The notes under the pieces: model-generated
The model's database searches: none
Told to the model about the DNA's origin: nothing
What the model saw: the letters and a program-made list of their open reading frames with translations, nothing else
Shown here: piece by piece, positions 1-6,120 of the stretch
Numbering within the stretch: position 1 is the first letter of the stretch
Layout: each line of letters starts with the position of its first letter
Made by a program: the position numbers and the translations under genes
Source: Gallionellaceae bacterium
Lineage (GTDB): Bacteria; Pseudomonadota; Gammaproteobacteria; Burkholderiales; Gallionellaceae
DNA length: 6,463 nt
Direction of reading: 5' to 3'
NCBI GenBank assembly: GCA_003445795.1
Contig: DMCN01000053.1
Span: 1 to 6,463 of the forward strand

Positions 1-89
1 TACGATCTCCTGCCCTCTCGTCTGCAAGCGGCGTGCCAACGCCTGCGCACCGAAGCGGGACGCACGGAATCAGGCGTTTGGCGGGCAAA

Positions 90-106
90 CGCACCAGACA
101 GGTGCG
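90..106. promoter_or_regulatory. NtrC (NRI)-type enhancer site upstream of nifLA
   Basis: The 17-bp sequence CGCACCAGACAGGTGCG is a perfect dyad with 6-bp arms and a 5-bp centre. It fits the NtrC-binding pattern GCAC-N7-GTGC known from nitrogen-regulated promoters. Its centre lies about 130 bp upstream of the predicted nifL transcription start, a normal enhancer distance for a sigma-54 activator. I infer that phosphorylated NtrC activates nifLA here under nitrogen limitation. Only one full site is seen; a lone GCACC half-site occurs near 47-51. Confidence 0.72.
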
Positions 107-144
107 GAAAACCTTTGTCGTTGTCAGGTCGGGGGGTGTGCCGA

Positions 145-160
145 TGTAGCAAACGCTACA
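145..160. promoter_or_regulatory. NifA-type upstream activator sequence (TGT-N10-ACA) upstream of nifL
   Basis: TGTAGCAAACGCTACA matches the NifA upstream activator sequence TGT-N10-ACA exactly, and read on the minus strand it also fits TGT-N4-T-N5-ACA. The arms TGTAGC/GCTACA are a perfect 6-bp dyad around AAAC. Its centre is about 75 bp upstream of the predicted nifL start site. I infer positive (or, given the closeness to the promoter, modulating) autoregulation by NifA. A different dimeric regulator using a 6-4-6 dyad is a possible alternative. Confidence 0.6.
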
Positions 161-201
161 ACTGGCGCGACTTGCGGCGATGAACGAAAACAGGAATTCA
201 C

Positions 202-217
202 AGGCATGGTTATTGCT
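202..217 (+). promoter_or_regulatory. Sigma-54 (-24/-12) promoter of nifLA
   Basis: AGGCAT-GGTTA-TTGCT has the -24 GG (203-204) and -12 GC (215-216) dinucleotides separated by exactly 10 bp. This agrees with the RpoN consensus TGGCAC-N5-TTGC except for A for T at the first base and T for C after GGCA. Transcription should begin near 228, giving a leader of about 25 nt that carries the CGGAG ribosome binding site of nifL at 242-246. The NtrC-type and NifA-type sites upstream support the call. Confidence 0.75.
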
Positions 218-252
218 GAACTAGCTGTATCTTCTATCAACCGGAGCTTTCC

Positions 253-1800
253 ATGTCCAAGCAAACAGCCGCACCGACCACGCCGGCTACTTCAAGCGAA
301 GTGCCGATGCACCTCTTCCGCAAAGCGGTGGAGCAAGCCGCGCTGGCCATCTCCATCACCGATGCGAAGGCCAACATCCTGTATGCCAACGGCGCCTTCC
401 AGCGCATCACCGGCTATGGTCAGGACGAGGTCGTCGGCCACAACGAATCCATCCTCTCCTACCGCGTCACACCCAAGCTGGTGTACGAGACGCTGTGGGC
501 GCAGATCCAACGCCAGCGTCCGTGGAACGGCCTGCTGGTGAACAAGCGCAAGGACGGCAGTCGCTATCTGGCGGATGTCACCATCACACCCGTCGTGAGC
601 GAAGACGGCGACACCACGCATTACCTCGGCATGCACCGCGACGTGACCGAGGTGCACCGCCTCGAACGCCAGGTGCAGAACCAGAAGACGCTGATCGAAT
701 CGGTGGTGGACGCGGCGCAGGTTGCCATCGTGCTGCTCGACGAAAAAGAACGTGTCGTGCTGGACAACCAGGAATACAAGAAACTCATCGGCGACCTCGG
801 CAAGGAACCGGCGTTGAAACTGCTGGCTGCCCTGCGCGAACAGATGGGCGATGCCTTCGCCACGGCCCACGACAAACACCGCAATATCGCCGCGCGCGAG
901 GTATGCATCGAGACACCGAAGAAGACATCGCGCTGGTTCTCCTGCGCGATCTCGTGGTTCGAGGAACACGATGTCGGGGCGGACGCTTTCTACGAACCGT
1001 TGCGCCGTCACTACCTCTTGCTCACCATCCAAGACATCAGCGAGATCAAACGCCAGCAGGAGGCGTTGCGCATCAACGGTCTGCGCGCGCTGCTGTCCGA
1101 ACAGGAACGCATCCAGGGTCTGCGCGAGACGCTGGCCGGCGCGGTCTACCAGCTGGAAGGTCCGCTCAACATGCTGAGCGCGGTAGCCAACATGATGGAA
1201 CGCAAGCGCGACAGCGGCGCCGACCTGCCCGCCGCCAGCGCGCTGGAAGAAGCGATGCAGAAGAGCCGCGAGGCGCTGGAGAAACTGCGCGCCTGCATCC
1301 CCAACCAGAGCACCGAGGCGATGCAGCCGGTCGACCTCAACGATGTGCTGGTCGACGTGCTCAAGCTCGCCACCGCCAACCTGCTCAGCACCGGCGTGGT
1401 GGTGGAGTGGCAGCCTTCAAGCGACACGGCGACCATCTCTGGCCACCCGGCACAACTGACCAACCTGTTCAAGCAACTGGTCACCAACGCAATCGAGGCG
1501 ATGAACGAACGCCGCGGCGGCTCACGCGAACTGCGCCTGAGCTGCATGACCCGCGCCGACCATATCGAAGTGCTGGTCGAAGACAGCGGTCCCGGCATCG
1601 CCGACGATCTGCGCTATCAGGTCTTCCAGCCCTTCTTCACCACCAAGGGTGCGGCCAGGCAGCATCTCGGTCTCGGCCTGGCGATGGCGCAGGAAGTGGT
1701 GAACCGCCACGGCGGCATCATCGACATCGATCCGGCGTACCGCAACGGTTGCCGCGTGCGCGTGCAACTGCCCTATCTGGCGGGAGGCAACCATGTCTGA
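253..1800 (+). CDS. nifL: Nitrogen fixation regulatory protein NifL (PAS sensor, anti-activator of NifA)
   Basis: NifL is a cytoplasmic flavoprotein that binds and inhibits NifA in response to oxygen/redox state, fixed nitrogen and ADP. The 515 aa match the usual NifL length. Residues about 22-135 form the first PAS domain (AISITD, ANILYANGAF, ITGYG, NESIL, W91, YLGMHRD), closely like the FAD-binding PAS1 of Azotobacter NifL. A second, diverged PAS spans about 145-265 (YLLLTIQDISE at its end), followed by a helical linker and a GHKL ATP-binding domain with N box (LVTNAIEAM, N412), DSGPG (444-448), PFFTTK and GLGLAMAQEVV. At the place of the kinase phospho-acceptor histidine the sequence is AVYQLEGPLN, with Tyr299 and no His, so autophosphorylation is not expected. 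CGGAG lies 6 nt before the ATG. The gene overlaps nifA by 8 bp, implying translational coupling and matched stoichiometry. Oxygen and nitrogen sensing is inferred from the family. Confidence 0.95.
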   Translation: MSKQTAAPTTPATSSEVPMHLFRKAVEQAALAISITDAKANILYANGAFQRITGYGQDEVVGHNESILSYRVTPKLVYETLWAQIQRQRPWNGLLVNKRKDGSRYLADVTITPVVSEDGDTTHYLGMHRDVTEVHRLERQVQNQKTLIESVVDAAQVAIVLLDEKERVVLDNQEYKKLIGDLGKEPALKLLAALREQMGDAFATAHDKHRNIAAREVCIETPKKTSRWFSCAISWFEEHDVGADAFYEPLRRHYLLLTIQDISEIKRQQEALRINGLRALLSEQERIQGLRETLAGAVYQLEGPLNMLSAVANMMERKRDSGADLPAASALEEAMQKSREALEKLRACIPNQSTEAMQPVDLNDVLVDVLKLATANLLSTGVVVEWQPSSDTATISGHPAQLTNLFKQLVTNAIEAMNERRGGSRELRLSCMTRADHIEVLVEDSGPGIADDLRYQVFQPFFTTKGAARQHLGLGLAMAQEVVNRHGGIIDIDPAYRNGCRVRVQLPYLAGGNHV

Positions 1801-3328
1801 TCCCCGTATCGAACTCGATCTGCTGCGCTCCGAACTGGAGACGCTCTACCAGGTGAGCAAGGTCCTGTCGCGCTCGCTCAACCTCAAGGAGACGCTGGAC
1901 GGCGTGCTGCACGCACTGCATGAAGGCGTGGCGCTGGAACGCGGCATGGTCAGCCTCATCGATGCCGCCAGCGGAGAGCTGCAGGTGTCGCTGGTGTACG
2001 GCGTGTCCGATGCCGTCACCGAAGAGGTCAGCTATCTGCCCGGCGAGGGCGTGGTCGGTACCATCCTCAAGACCGGCAGCAGCATCGTGGTCGAGTGCAT
2101 CATGGACGAGCCGCGTTTCCTCAGCCGCATGGGCATCTACAACCCGCAGGGCGCTTTCGTCGGCGTGCCCATCCGCGTCGGCCAGAAAGTGGTCGGCGTG
2201 CTGGCCGCACAACCCGCGCCCAGCATCAACAAGCAATTGGGCGAGTACCAGCACTTCCTCGAGATGGTCGCCAACCTGATCGGCCAGAGCGTGCGCCTGT
2301 CGCAGGATGTGGCCGAGGAGAAGAAGGAGATCTCCGAAGAGCGCGACGTGCTGCGCCGCACCGTGCGCGGGCAATACGGTTTCGACAACATCATCGGCCA
2401 CACCCAGTCGATGCGCCGCATCTTCGAACAGGTGCGGCTGGTGGCGAAATGGAACACCACCGTGCTGATCCGCGGCGAGACGGGTACCGGCAAAGAACTC
2501 ATCGCCAACGCCATCCACTACAACTCGCCGCGCGCGCGCGGCAGCTTCGTCAAGCTGAATTGCGCGGCGTTGCCCGAGACCCTGCTGGAATCGGAATTGT
2601 TCGGCCACGAGAAAGGCGCTTTCACCGGCGCGGTGGCGCAACGCAAGGGGCGCTTCGAACAGGCCGAGGGCGGCACCGTGTTCCTCGACGAGATCGGCGA
2701 GATCTCCGCTTCGTTTCAGGCGAAGTTATTGCGCGTGTTGCAGGAAGGTGAACTGGAACGCGTCGGTGGCACCAAGACAATCAAAGTTGATGTGCGCGTG
2801 GTCGCCGCCACGCACCGCGACCTGGAGCAGGAAGTCGAAAAAGGCCGCTTCCGCGAAGACTTGTATTACCGCCTCAACGTGATGCCGCTGTACCTGCCGC
2901 CGCTGCGCGACCGCATGGAAGACATCCCCGAGATCGCGCGCTTCCTGGTGGAAAAGGTCAGCACCAATCAGGGGCGCCAACTCAGCCTCACCGATGCCGC
3001 ACTGCGCATCCTCATGCATCACGACTGGCCGGGCAACGTGCGCGAACTGGAGAACTGTCTGGAGCGCGCTTCGGTGATGACCGAGGGCAACACCATAGAC
3101 CGCGACGCCATCCTGCTCACCGGCATCGACGAGAAGATATCGAGCAGCCGCGGCGCAATCCAGGAACTGGACCTCGACGACCCCAACCTCGATGAGAGAG
3201 AAAAGGTCATCGCCGCGCTGGAACAGGCGGGGTGGGTACAGGCCAAGGCGGCAAGGTTGCTCGACATGACGCCAAGGCAGATCGCGTATCGGATACAGAC
3301 CTTGAATATCAAGGTAAGGCAGATATGA
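1793..3328 (+). CDS. nifA: Nif-specific sigma-54 transcriptional activator NifA
   Basis: NifA is the bacterial enhancer-binding protein that activates nif promoters with RpoN polymerase. The 511 aa are normal length. The N-terminal GAF domain (about 22-168) is followed by a helical linker and the AAA+ domain (about 198-430): Walker A GETGTGKE (228-235), the sigma-54-contacting GAFTGA loop (275-280), Walker B GGTVFLDEIGE (293-303), the arginine-bearing LYYRLNV segment and the WPGNVREL motif (412-419). A Fis-type helix-turn-helix fills residues about 480-505 (AAKA-like start, RLLDMTPRQIAYRIQTLNI). The linker after the AAA+ domain lacks the C-x4-C motif of oxygen-sensitive rhizobial NifA, which fits control by NifL instead. 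A strong GGGAGG (1782-1787), 5 nt before the ATG and inside nifL, sets the start. Expected targets in this window are the nifB and Fe-S oxidoreductase promoters. Confidence 0.97.
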   Translation: MSDPRIELDLLRSELETLYQVSKVLSRSLNLKETLDGVLHALHEGVALERGMVSLIDAASGELQVSLVYGVSDAVTEEVSYLPGEGVVGTILKTGSSIVVECIMDEPRFLSRMGIYNPQGAFVGVPIRVGQKVVGVLAAQPAPSINKQLGEYQHFLEMVANLIGQSVRLSQDVAEEKKEISEERDVLRRTVRGQYGFDNIIGHTQSMRRIFEQVRLVAKWNTTVLIRGETGTGKELIANAIHYNSPRARGSFVKLNCAALPETLLESELFGHEKGAFTGAVAQRKGRFEQAEGGTVFLDEIGEISASFQAKLLRVLQEGELERVGGTKTIKVDVRVVAATHRDLEQEVEKGRFREDLYYRLNVMPLYLPPLRDRMEDIPEIARFLVEKVSTNQGRQLSLTDAALRILMHHDWPGNVRELENCLERASVMTEGNTIDRDAILLTGIDEKISSSRGAIQELDLDDPNLDEREKVIAALEQAGWVQAKAARLLDMTPRQIAYRIQTLNIKVRQI

Positions 3329-3334
3329 GTCGCC

Positions 3335-3361
3335 GTCATTCCGGCGCAGGCCGGAATCCAG
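3335..3361. repeat. REP-like intergenic palindromic repeat
   Basis: Just after the nifA stop lies a perfect inverted repeat, ATTCCGGC (3338-3345) / GCCGGAAT (3350-3357) with a GCAG loop, set in the frame GTC...CCAGT. The layout is that of the short palindromic elements starting GTCATTCC and ending GGAATCCAG that recur between genes in many proteobacteria (compare neisserial dRS3-type repeats). Spurious reading frames across such elements typically encode a WIPACAGMT-like peptide, as happens here on the minus strand. It may stabilise or end the nifLA mRNA. Copy number in the genome cannot be seen from one window. Confidence 0.7.
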
Positions 3362-3376
3362 TCAATCAAGAAATGC

Positions 3377-3393
3377 GCCCCGCTTAGCGGGGC
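3377..3393 (+). other. GC-rich hairpin between nifA and the downstream small genes
   Basis: GCCCCGC (3377-3383) and GCGGGGC (3387-3393) form a perfect 7-bp stem with a TTA loop. No T-run follows on the plus strand, so it is not a classical intrinsic terminator in that direction. Its 3' arm ends 10 nt before the ATG at 3404 and contains the only G-rich stretch there (GGGG, 3389-3392). Folding could therefore hide the ribosome binding region of the next gene. On the minus strand the stem is followed only by a weak CATTTCTTG stretch. Confidence 0.55.
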
Positions 3394-3403
3394 AACAACC
3401 GTC

Positions 3404-3688
3404 ATGACCACTACCCGCTACTTCATCACCTACTCCGGCATAAAACTGCCCTTCAACCTCGTCAGCGAATTGCAGGAACAAGAGGTGCAGAATCGCAACA
3501 CCTACTTTCGCGGTTACTTCGATTCAAAGGAGCGGCTGTCCGGTTTCGACAAGCTAGCCTACGGCGAGATCGAGTTGCAGCACCGCTACACCTATCACGG
3601 CAACGGCAGATTGAGTTCGGCGGAGATCACCGACATCGACGGCGAGGTGACGATGGTGGTGTTCGACGCGGAAGGCAAACCGGCGTGA
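3404..3688 (+). CDS. Small conserved hypothetical protein, DUF6156-like
   Basis: A 94-aa acidic soluble protein with no signal peptide or membrane segment. The N-terminus MTTTRYFITYSGIKLPFNLV, the NRNTYFRGYFD stretch (about 31-41), GFDKLAYGEIELQHRYTYH (about 48-66) and the C-terminal EITDIDGEVTMVVFDAEG look like a compact beta-rich fold. The pattern recalls small DUF6156-type proteins that I associate with nif clusters of betaproteobacteria; that family name is recalled, not checked. The function is unknown. It follows nifA by 75 bp, across a palindromic repeat and a hairpin, and its stop overlaps the start of the next gene, so the two are probably co-expressed. No promoter is evident in the gap, so readthrough from nifLA is likely. 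The GGGG stretch 11 nt upstream is a weak ribosome binding site. Confidence 0.75.
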   Translation: MTTTRYFITYSGIKLPFNLVSELQEQEVQNRNTYFRGYFDSKERLSGFDKLAYGEIELQHRYTYHGNGRLSSAEITDIDGEVTMVVFDAEGKPA

Positions 3689-3933
3689 GCACCTTCGTCC
3701 CGTGCAAGGGCAAGACGGCTTGCCGCGACGACGGCGTGAAATGTCTGACCTGCGGGCGCAGCTTCGACGAGATAGAGCAGACCCGAAGACTCATCGATGC
3801 GCTGGCTGAGTTCGTCTGTACGCAGGGTTACGACAATGTGGACGAGTTCGCGGCTTACGTCGCGGACAAGGTGGAGAAGAAAGTCTGCTATCGGCGCGAG
3901 ATGTTTCGGAACTCGATAGTCGGCAAAAGTTAG
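3685..3933 (+). CDS. Small four-cysteine (zinc-ribbon or Fe-S-like) hypothetical protein
   Basis: An 82-aa protein beginning with GTG, which overlaps the preceding stop as GTGA; GGAAGG at 3670-3675 serves as ribosome binding site. The N-terminus carries C7-x5-C13-x6-C20-x2-C23, ending in CLTCGRSFDEI, and looks like a small metal-binding knuckle. CxxCGR(S/T)xDEI resembles DUF1289-type proteins, but the first pair here is C-x5-C rather than C-x3-C. The rest (residues 28-75) is predicted helical, with Cys45 and Cys68 as extra cysteines. There is no membrane segment. Coupling to the upstream gene and its position after nifLA suggest a role tied to nitrogen fixation, perhaps metal or redox related, but this is inference only. 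It ends 12 bp before the convergent minus-strand gene. Confidence 0.75.
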   Translation: MSTFVPCKGKTACRDDGVKCLTCGRSFDEIEQTRRLIDALAEFVCTQGYDNVDEFAAYVADKVEKKVCYRREMFRNSIVGKS

Positions 3934-3945
3934 TTGTAGCTCGGG

Positions 3946-4239
3946 TTAGCTAAATTTATTCCACACATCCCCATCTCTCGCCTCCGGCAGCAGGGACTCG
4001 TGAAACTTGTATATCCGCATCAGTGCAGTGATGACCGGCTGCGGGAATCCCTGGCGGTCTCCGCGCCCATCGAAGATGGTGTTGCTGAGATAATTCTGCA
4101 ATTCGACCGAGCCCCACATCATCGCGATCTTCTCACCCACGCGCGGGAATTGCGCATGCACGAGAGTGATCTCCGATGCGATGGCGGGCGGAAAGTCCGG
4201 CATGGGCGCTGCCTTGGGTGTGACGATCTTGAGTGCCAT
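3946..4239 (-). CDS. Hypothetical protein, 97 aa, unrecognised
   Basis: A 97-aa soluble protein on the minus strand with a convincing start: AGGGAG lies 5 nt before the ATG at 4239. After a proline-rich N-terminus (VTPKAAPMPDFPPA) it is mostly helical, with a distinctive central block MMWGSVELQNYLSNTIFDGRGDRQGFP written here in two parts: MMWGSVELQNYL (about 40-51) and DGRGDRQGFP (about 57-66). It has no cysteines, signal peptide or membrane helix. I do not recognise the family. It follows the HepT-like gene on the same strand after 161 bp, so it may be the last gene of the NifA-controlled minus-strand operon, or it may have its own promoter, which I could not identify. It converges on the four-cysteine gene with no clear intrinsic terminator between them. 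Confidence 0.75.
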   Translation of the reverse strand: MALKIVTPKAAPMPDFPPAIASEITLVHAQFPRVGEKIAMMWGSVELQNYLSNTIFDGRGDRQGFPQPVITALMRIYKFHESLLPEARDGDVWNKFS

Positions 4240-4400
4240 TTTTTCTCCCTGTTCTTAGTTCTTATATGGCCCGTAATCTAACAGCCCCGGACGAAATTAG
4301 ACATATGCCAAAAGATATATAACTCCCCCTATACCTTGCCGAATCATCACGTTGGCCGCATGGGTATCGGCCATTCCCAGTCCGGTGGCTGCACCAACAA

Positions 4401-4751
4401 TCAGGGCACGATGGAAAACAGTTCGGGCTGCTTGCGCTTGTAGTCGTGCAGACGTTGCACCGTCAGCGGGGTGAGTTCTTTGATGGCGACCCATATTTGC
4501 AGGGGATGTTGCGCAGGTTTGACGAGTGCGACTTGCAGTGCGGCCCAGGCCGCCCAATCGATCTCATGCATGCGCTCGCGCGTAGGGGCGGGCAGGTTGG
4601 CGGCAGTGCGGACGACACTGCCAAGCAGCTGCAAGGTCTGGGTCTTGGTCAGACGGCTATTGAAGAAATCCTCCTCGCTGATCTCGTCGGTCAACACCAT
4701 GATGTCGAGTGCGATTCGTTCCATCAGCCCGAGCAGAGCGCCTGTCAGCAT
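4401..4751 (-). CDS. HepT/DUF86 (HEPN)-like protein with a lost active site
   Basis: A 116-aa protein. The start at ATG 4751 is set by a strong GGGGAGG 7 nt upstream (4759-4765) and overlaps the end of the Fe-S oxidoreductase gene by 7 bp (ATGCTGA), so the two are translationally coupled. A longer frame opening at 4973 only reads the oxidoreductase gene out of frame. The order of elements follows HepT/DUF86 proteins: EEDFFNSRLTKTQTLQLLGSVVRTAANLP (residues about 26-54) parallels EEFL-D-LT--A--R-LE-IGEAA--LP. The stretch EIDWAAWAALQVALV (63-77) parallels PEIPWR-IAGMRN-L-H, and IWVAIKELTPL (86-96) parallels VW--V---LP-L. The HEPN RNase signature R-x4-6-H is absent: Leu72-Gln73 stand where Arg-Asn is expected, and Val77 near the His. 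No nucleotidyltransferase antitoxin gene is adjacent. A non-catalytic accessory or binding role is therefore more likely than a toxin. The family assignment is by eye. Confidence 0.8.
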   Translation of the reverse strand: MLTGALLGLMERIALDIMVLTDEISEEDFFNSRLTKTQTLQLLGSVVRTAANLPAPTRERMHEIDWAAWAALQVALVKPAQHPLQIWVAIKELTPLTVQRLHDYKRKQPELFSIVP

Positions 4752-6106
4752 GATGTGGCCTCCCCGTTCAGCGCGTCGCGCAGCAGCAGGGCCACATGCA
4801 CCGGCTGGCGATCCGCGCCTTCGCGTATCTGGTGGCGGCAGGAGAAGCCGTTGGCGAGAATGGTGGCATCGGGTGCGGCGTGCAAAGCAGGCAAGAGATC
4901 GATCCCGGCCATCTGCATGGAGATGTCGGCGTGCTCCGCCTCCAGCCCGAAACTGCCCGCCATGCCGCAACAACTGGCCTCGATGAATTCGAACTCGAAC
5001 TCCGGGATCAGGCGCAACACTTTGCGCAGCGACTTCATGGCGCCGACGGCTTTCTGGTGGCAGTGCCCGTGCACCAGTGTCTTGCCGCGCGGCAGCGGTT
5101 TGAATTCTAGGGTGAAGCGTTTGCGGTCGTGTTCGCGGGCGATGAATTCTTCCAGCAGATAGACCTGTTTGGCCAAGGCCACCGCCTCTTCGCCCAGACC
5201 GAGCTTCAGGTGATCATCGCGCAGGGACAGAATGCACGAGGGTTCCAGTCCGACGACGGGAATTCCCGCCGCCAATGCCGGGCGCAAGGCGGAATGCAGA
5301 CGGCGCGCTTCGTGGCGTGCCTCCTCGACTTGACCCAACGAGAGATAGGTGCGGCCGCAACATAGAGCGCGGTCGGGTTCGTCCTGCGGCTGCGCTCGCA
5401 GGGTAATGACGTTGTAGCCCGCGACGGTCAGCACCTGATGCGCGGCGGCAGCTATCTCCGGCTCGAAGTGCAGCGCGAAGGTGTCGACGAAGAGGATGAC
5501 GTCGCGGTCGGTCGCTGCGCGAGCGACACTGGTCGCGGGTGCGCGATAGGGGACAAGCGCGGGCGCCGGCAACTGGCGCTTCGCCGAGATGCCGAACAGG
5601 AACTCGCCCAGTTTCGCCAACCACGGCGTGTCATTGCGCCAGCGTATCAAACCGCTCAACAGGCGCCGGTGGCGCAACCATTTCGGCAAGCCTGCCACCA
5701 GCCGGTCGCGATATGACACACCGCGCCGCTCGTTTGCCTGCGCCTGATATTCGATCTTGATGGCGGCCATGTCGACCTGGTTGGCGCATTCACGTTTGCA
5801 GCCTTTGCAGCCGACGCAGAGTTCCATGGCGTCGGCCAATGCTTGTCCGGCGAAGGGATCGTCGCCTAGTTCGCCGTTCAGCGCGGCCTTGAGCACGACC
5901 ACGCGGCCACCCGGTGAATGCGCGGGATCATCGGTGGCGCGAAAGCTCGGGCACATCACGCCTTTGGGCGTGCGCTGGCAGAGTTTGTCGCTGATGCATA
6001 CCGCCACCGCCTTGGCGAAATCGCCGCCAGTGGCGGGGATGCCCGCATAGGCGTCGCCTTGTCCGGCGGTTTCATAAGAAGACCAATCGAGATGATGTTT
6101 TTCCAT
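4745..6106 (-). CDS. Stand-alone Fe-S oxidoreductase with CCG domains (C-terminal half of GlcD/GlcF-type FAD/Fe-S oxidases)
   Basis: A 453-aa cytoplasmic iron-sulfur protein, probably passing electrons between a flavoprotein or other partner and an acceptor. The N-terminus carries C37-x5-C43-x8-C52-P (ending GVMCPSFRATDDPAHSPGGR) and C97-x2-C-x2-C-x3-C107 (ELCVGCKGCKRECANQVDM), the two [4Fe-4S] motifs of this family. Two cysteine-rich CCG repeats follow: ALCCGRTY (249-250) with EPSC291, and HGHCHQK (349) with SCCGMAGSFG (379-380). Relatives are often about 1000 aa with an N-terminal FAD domain; here a TAA in frame (6127-6125) and the divergent promoter show that half is absent. I chose ATG 6106; the TTG at 6124 falls inside the -12 promoter element. 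No ribosome binding site precedes the ATG. The gene heads a minus-strand operon with the HepT-like gene. A role in electron supply to nitrogenase is inferred from context. Confidence 0.9.
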   Translation of the reverse strand: MEKHHLDWSSYETAGQGDAYAGIPATGGDFAKAVAVCISDKLCQRTPKGVMCPSFRATDDPAHSPGGRVVVLKAALNGELGDDPFAGQALADAMELCVGCKGCKRECANQVDMAAIKIEYQAQANERRGVSYRDRLVAGLPKWLRHRRLLSGLIRWRNDTPWLAKLGEFLFGISAKRQLPAPALVPYRAPATSVARAATDRDVILFVDTFALHFEPEIAAAAHQVLTVAGYNVITLRAQPQDEPDRALCCGRTYLSLGQVEEARHEARRLHSALRPALAAGIPVVGLEPSCILSLRDDHLKLGLGEEAVALAKQVYLLEEFIAREHDRKRFTLEFKPLPRGKTLVHGHCHQKAVGAMKSLRKVLRLIPEFEFEFIEASCCGMAGSFGLEAEHADISMQMAGIDLLPALHAAPDATILANGFSCRHQIREGADRQPVHVALLLRDALNGEATSC

Positions 6107-6120
6107 ATTGGGTTTAAGAG

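Noticed and set aside
162..175. CTGGCGCGACTTGC as the nifL sigma-54 promoter
   Set aside because: The GG and GC elements are only 8 bp apart instead of 10; the element at 202-217 has the right spacing.
1..183. Plus-strand frame open from the window edge to a TGA at 181-183
   Set aside because: It could be the tail of an upstream gene, but its 60 residues show no recognisable pattern and it runs through the NtrC- and NifA-type sites; all three plus frames are open for much of this GC-rich stretch.
495..1856. 453-aa plus-strand open frame overlapping nifL
   Set aside because: It is a high-GC shadow frame of nifL, rich in Arg, Gly and Ala with no family pattern.
1718..2641. 307-aa minus-strand open frame over nifA
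   Set aside because: It is antisense to clearly conserved nifL/nifA coding sequence, with His/Asp-rich composition typical of a shadow frame.
3377..3393. Intrinsic terminator for nifLA
   Set aside because: The stem is strong, but no T-run follows on the plus strand; it is recorded only as a hairpin.
3019..3411. Minus-strand open frame of 130 aa over the end of nifA
   Set aside because: It is antisense to nifA, and its IDWIPACAGMT stretch is the usual spurious translation of the palindromic repeat at 3335-3361.
3937..3952. Bidirectional terminator between the convergent genes (TAGCT...AGCTA)
   Set aside because: The stem is only 5 bp with a 6-nt loop and low GC content, too weak to call.
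4297..4400. Coding sequence in the gap between the two minus-strand hypothetical genes (frame containing MADTHAANVMIRQG)
   Set aside because: It is short, lacks a ribosome binding site, belongs to a frame that overlaps the HepT-like gene out of phase, and shows no recognisable pattern.
4752..4973. Longer minus-strand frame giving a 190-aa version of the HepT-like protein
   Set aside because: The extra part is arginine- and glycine-rich out-of-frame reading of the oxidoreductase gene; the ATG at 4751 has a strong GGGGAGG.
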